Assembly (NCBI RefSeq): GCF_028289705.1 | Contig: NZ_JANQOI010000087.1 | Location: 62,001 to 126,000 of the forward strand | DNA from: Pelagibius sp. | GTDB lineage: Bacteria; Pseudomonadota; Alphaproteobacteria; Kiloniellales; Kiloniellaceae | DNA length: 64,000 bases | Direction of reading: 5' to 3' | In this document: in pieces, positions 61,462 through 64,000 of the stretch | How the letters are laid out: each line of letters begins with the position of its first letter | How positions within the stretch are numbered: position 1 is the first letter of the stretch | Notes under the pieces: generated by a model | What the model was told of the DNA's origin: nothing | Databases searched by the model: none | The model's input: the letters and a program-made list of their open reading frames with translations, nothing else | Translations under genes and position numbers: made by a program

Positions 61462-62421
61462 ATGAGGAAATCAACCGGGATTCTCGGCGCGTGCGTCGTG
61501 TCGATGGGGGCCTTCGCCGGCGCGGCGCAGGCCGCCGATGTGGTCATCGGCGTGCCCAACTGGCCGTCGGTCAATGCGACGGCGCATATCCTGAAAGTCG
61601 CCATCGAAGAAAACCTCGGCCTTTCGGTCGAACTGCAGAACGGCACCAACCCCATCGTCTTCGAGGCGATGGACAAGGGCTCGATGCACGCCCATCCGGA
61701 GGTCTGGCTGCCGAACCAGCAGAACCTCCACGACACCTACGTCAAGGACAAGGGCACGGTGGTCAAGAACCCGAACGGCGTCGCCGCCTTCCAGGGCATG
61801 TGCGTGCCGAAGTTCGTGGCCGACGAGCACGGCGTGAAGTCCATCACCGACCTGACCGACCCGGCCAAGGCCGCGCTCTTCGACTCCGATGGCGACGGCA
61901 AGGGCGAAGTCTGGATCGGCGCGCCGGGCTGGGCCTCCACCAACGTGGAAAAGGTCCGGGCCAAGTCTTACGGCTATGCCGAGACCATGGTGCAGACCGA
62001 GATGGACGAGACCCTGGCCTACGCCAACCTCGACAACGCCATCAAGGCGAAGAAGCCCTGGGTTGGCTTCTGCTACACGCCGCATTATGTCTTCGCGCTG
62101 CATGAACTGCATGCCCTCGAAGAGCCGGCCTACGACGCGTCCAAGTGGAACGTGCTGCAGCCGACCGACGATCCGGCCTGGCTGGAGAAGTCTTCGGCGG
62201 CGGTGGCCTGGGATACGGCCTACCTGCACCTCCACTACGCCAAGTCCCTGGAGAACGATCATCCGGAAGTGGCGACGATCATGGCCAATATGCAGCTGAC
62301 CACCGAAGAGGTCAGTGCCATGACCTTTGCGCTCGTGATCGAGAAGCAAGAGGCCCTCGCCTACGCACAGACCTGGGTGAAGGAGAACGAAGATCGGGTT
62401 CTTGGCTGGCTGAGCCAGTAA
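61462..62421 (+). CDS. proX: ProX/OpuAC-type glycine betaine-binding protein
   Basis: A 319-residue periplasmic protein with signal peptide ending GAAQAADV. The mature part starts VVIGVPNWPSVNATAHILKV, typical of the type II betaine/choline-binding family, and has HPEVWLPNQQNL and WVGFCYTPHYVFALHEL with Trp residues that could form the quaternary-ammonium cage. It is followed by an ATPase and a permease gene. Glycine betaine, proline betaine or choline is likely. Confidence 0.87.
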   Translation: MRKSTGILGACVVSMGAFAGAAQAADVVIGVPNWPSVNATAHILKVAIEENLGLSVELQNGTNPIVFEAMDKGSMHAHPEVWLPNQQNLHDTYVKDKGTVVKNPNGVAAFQGMCVPKFVADEHGVKSITDLTDPAKAALFDSDGDGKGEVWIGAPGWASTNVEKVRAKSYGYAETMVQTEMDETLAYANLDNAIKAKKPWVGFCYTPHYVFALHELHALEEPAYDASKWNVLQPTDDPAWLEKSSAAVAWDTAYLHLHYAKSLENDHPEVATIMANMQLTTEEVSAMTFALVIEKQEALAYAQTWVKENEDRVLGWLSQ

Positions 62422-62432
62422 TCGATCCGGTA

Positions 62433-62459
62433 GCGGCCGCCAAGTTTCTTGGCGGCCGC
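62433..62459 (+). terminator. strong hairpin between proX and proV
   Basis: GCGGCCGCCAAG-TTT-CTTGGCGGCCGC is a perfect 12-bp stem with a 3-nt loop. The following ATCTCCTTTAC is only moderately T-rich, so it likely gives partial termination or mRNA protection that keeps the binding protein in excess over proV and proW. Confidence 0.7.
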
Positions 62460-62485
62460 ATCTCCTTTACAAAACAGGTGATGCT

Positions 62486-63520
62486 ATGAGCGACCCCGCC
62501 GTAAAACTATCCGGGGTGTGGAAGGTATTCGGCCCCCGAGCCGATGAAGCCATGGCTGCCATCAAGGCCGAAGGCCTGACCAAGCCCGAGGTGCTGGAGC
62601 GCTTCGGCTGTGTGGTCGGCGTTCAGGATGCCAGCTTCGAAGTTCCCCGTGGTGAGATCTTCTGCATCATGGGGCTTTCCGGATCGGGCAAGTCCACCCT
62701 TGTCCGCCACGTCAACCGCCTCATCGAGCCGACGGCGGGTACCATCGAGCTGCTGGGCAATGACGTCAGCGCCATGTCGCAGAGCGAACTGCGCCAGGTG
62801 CGGGCCCAGACCATCGGAATGGTGTTCCAGCACATGGCGCTGATGCCGCACCGTTCGGTGCGCGACAACGTTGCCTACCCGCTGGAGATCCGCAAGGTCA
62901 CCAAGTCCAAACGCTGGGCGATCTCCGACCATGCGCTGGCCCTCGTCGACCTTGTGGGCTACGAGGACCGCCTGCCGCGGGAGCTCTCCGGCGGCATGCA
63001 GCAGCGTGTCGGCATCGCCCGCGCGCTGGCATCGGACCCCGCTATCCTGCTGATGGACGAGCCCTTCTCGGCCCTCGACCCGCTGATCCGCATGCAGCTT
63101 CAGGATCAGTTCAAGGCGCTGGTGGCCCAACTCCAGAAGACGACCCTCTTCATCACCCACGATTTGGACGAGGCCATCCGCATCGGCCACCGCATCGCCA
63201 TCATGAAGGACGGCGTCATCGTTCAGATCGGAACCGCCGAAGAGATCGTGACCAATCCCGCGGACGACTATGTCCGCGACTTCGTCCAGGGCATCTCCAA
63301 GCTGAAGCTGGTCAAGGCGCATACCATCATGGAGCCGATCGAAGGCTTCAACGGTGCGCTGGAGGGCGCCCCCAGGGCCGACGAGGGGGCCGATCTCGAT
63401 CAGCTCATCGACCTTTCGGTCGGCACCGACATCCCGGTGGTCATCACAGCAGAAGGCCGTGAGATCGGCGTGGTGACCAAGGCGCGCCTCTTGCGCGGAA
63501 TTCAGGGAGGCAAGGAATGA
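62486..63520 (+). CDS. proV: ProV-type betaine ABC ATPase
   Basis: A 344-residue ATPase with the N-terminal extension of ProV/OpuAA (KLSGVWKVFG..., residues 7-45), Walker A GLSGSGKST, FQHMALMPHRSVRDN, signature LSGGMQQRVGIARAL, Walker B ILLMDEPFSALDP and switch FITHDLDEA. The C-terminal part is shorter than a full tandem CBS pair (PVVITAEGREIGVVTKARLL). ATGA overlap with the permease gene. Confidence 0.9.
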   Translation: MSDPAVKLSGVWKVFGPRADEAMAAIKAEGLTKPEVLERFGCVVGVQDASFEVPRGEIFCIMGLSGSGKSTLVRHVNRLIEPTAGTIELLGNDVSAMSQSELRQVRAQTIGMVFQHMALMPHRSVRDNVAYPLEIRKVTKSKRWAISDHALALVDLVGYEDRLPRELSGGMQQRVGIARALASDPAILLMDEPFSALDPLIRMQLQDQFKALVAQLQKTTLFITHDLDEAIRIGHRIAIMKDGVIVQIGTAEEIVTNPADDYVRDFVQGISKLKLVKAHTIMEPIEGFNGALEGAPRADEGADLDQLIDLSVGTDIPVVITAEGREIGVVTKARLLRGIQGGKE

Positions 63521-64000
63521 CCGACGTAACGGTAACAGCCGCGTCCGATATCGAGGTCGATCGCGAAGCCTTGGATGCCTCGATCGCGGAGTTCGCCGGC
63601 AAGAATGCCGACTACTACGCGGCGGCCTTTCACAAGATCCACGAATCCTCCGGATTGATGCCGCAGACCTTCAATCTGGCGGCGGCCCTGCTTGGGCCGA
63701 TCTGGGCGGCGATGCGCGGCGTCTGGGGGTTCTTCTGGGGCTTCTTGCTGCTGGAGATGATCGCCTGGGTGCAGATCGGCAGAGGGGCCTGGGGCGATCT
63801 CGGCGCCGACGCCTTCGAGCGGGCCGAACGGCAGCGCGAGCGCGCGGCCGGCTTTCTGGATCGCGCCGAGCAGGCCCGTCAGGCCGGCGAGGACCCGGCA
63901 CGTTTCGAAACCCTGGCGGCCAACCTGCAAAAGGCCGCGGACAACAGCCAGGCGGCCGCCGATGCGGCCCAGGCGGAGGCCCTGACCATCCTGCTCTTCG
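63517..64000 (+). CDS. proW: ProW-type betaine ABC permease, 5' part
   Basis: Starts at ATG 63517 overlapping the proV stop and runs off the right edge (161 codons seen). The visible part does not yet reach the typical transport core. It has a hydrophobic pair of helices (AALLGPIWAAMRGVWGFFWG, FLLLEMIAW) and then a long charged Ala/Glu/Arg-rich helix, about residues 85-150, that looks like a coiled coil. This long N-terminal region is unlike E. coli ProW. Assignment rests mainly on position after proX-proV. Confidence 0.7.
   Translation, partial: MTDVTVTAASDIEVDREALDASIAEFAGKNADYYAAAFHKIHESSGLMPQTFNLAAALLGPIWAAMRGVWGFFWGFLLLEMIAWVQIGRGAWGDLGADAFERAERQRERAAGFLDRAEQARQAGEDPARFETLAANLQKAADNSQAAADAAQAEALTILLF

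Overview
The window is GC-rich, densely coded bacterial DNA. Most genes lie in operons with 4-nt GTGA/ATGA or TGATG overlaps. The mix of TRAP, Pot-, Liv- and Tup-type transporters, LacI/LysR regulators, hyp genes, homogentisate catabolism and typical palindromic repeats fits a metabolically versatile alphaproteobacterium, perhaps a Rhodospirillales-like marine or soil heterotroph. The lineage is an inference; no rRNA, tRNA, CRISPR array, prophage or intact transposase was seen.

Left part (1-8400): the 3' end of a group III truncated haemoglobin gene and a YeaR-like DUF1971 gene, then the hydrogenase maturation operon hypF-C-D-E-A-B (its HypA lacks the zinc-ribbon domain), then an ankyrin-repeat protein. 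The hydrogenase itself is not in the window.

8559-15474: a Pot-type ABC transporter operon that continues into an isochorismatase-like hydrolase and an MGH1/GH63-like glycosidase. A 270-bp structured repeat lies between the binding-protein and first permease genes. 15487-25899: a LacI repressor faces a large catabolic operon of an SDR, a TRAP transporter, a 2-hydroxyacid dehydrogenase, a PfkB kinase, a LacD-type aldolase, a FucI-like isomerase and a Gfo/Idh oxidoreductase. This reads as an isomerase-kinase-aldolase pathway for an unidentified sugar or sugar acid. Two LacI-type operators about ten helical turns apart flank the promoter region.

25900-36600: a tungstate transporter (tupBCA) convergent with a HTH/substrate-binding regulator; an AhpD-like protein; RecQ; and a four-gene nitric-oxide signalling operon (H-NOX, histidine kinase, REC-HDOD, REC with a degenerate HD-GYP domain).

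36800-44500: a LysR regulator divergent from an operon for a ThDP enzyme, a four-subunit succinate dehydrogenase-like complex (order B-C-D-A, Cys at the usual His-FAD position) and a two-subunit class I fumarase or related hydratase. The second copy of the 270-bp element follows it.

44500-64000: a nitroreductase, a LysR/LysE-type exporter pair, a DAO-family oxidase, a LacI-controlled ribose-type ABC transporter, a Liv-type transporter, a MarR regulator divergent from hmgA-fahA (homogentisate catabolism) with a clear palindromic operator, and a glycine-betaine-type proX-proV-proW system that runs off the right edge.
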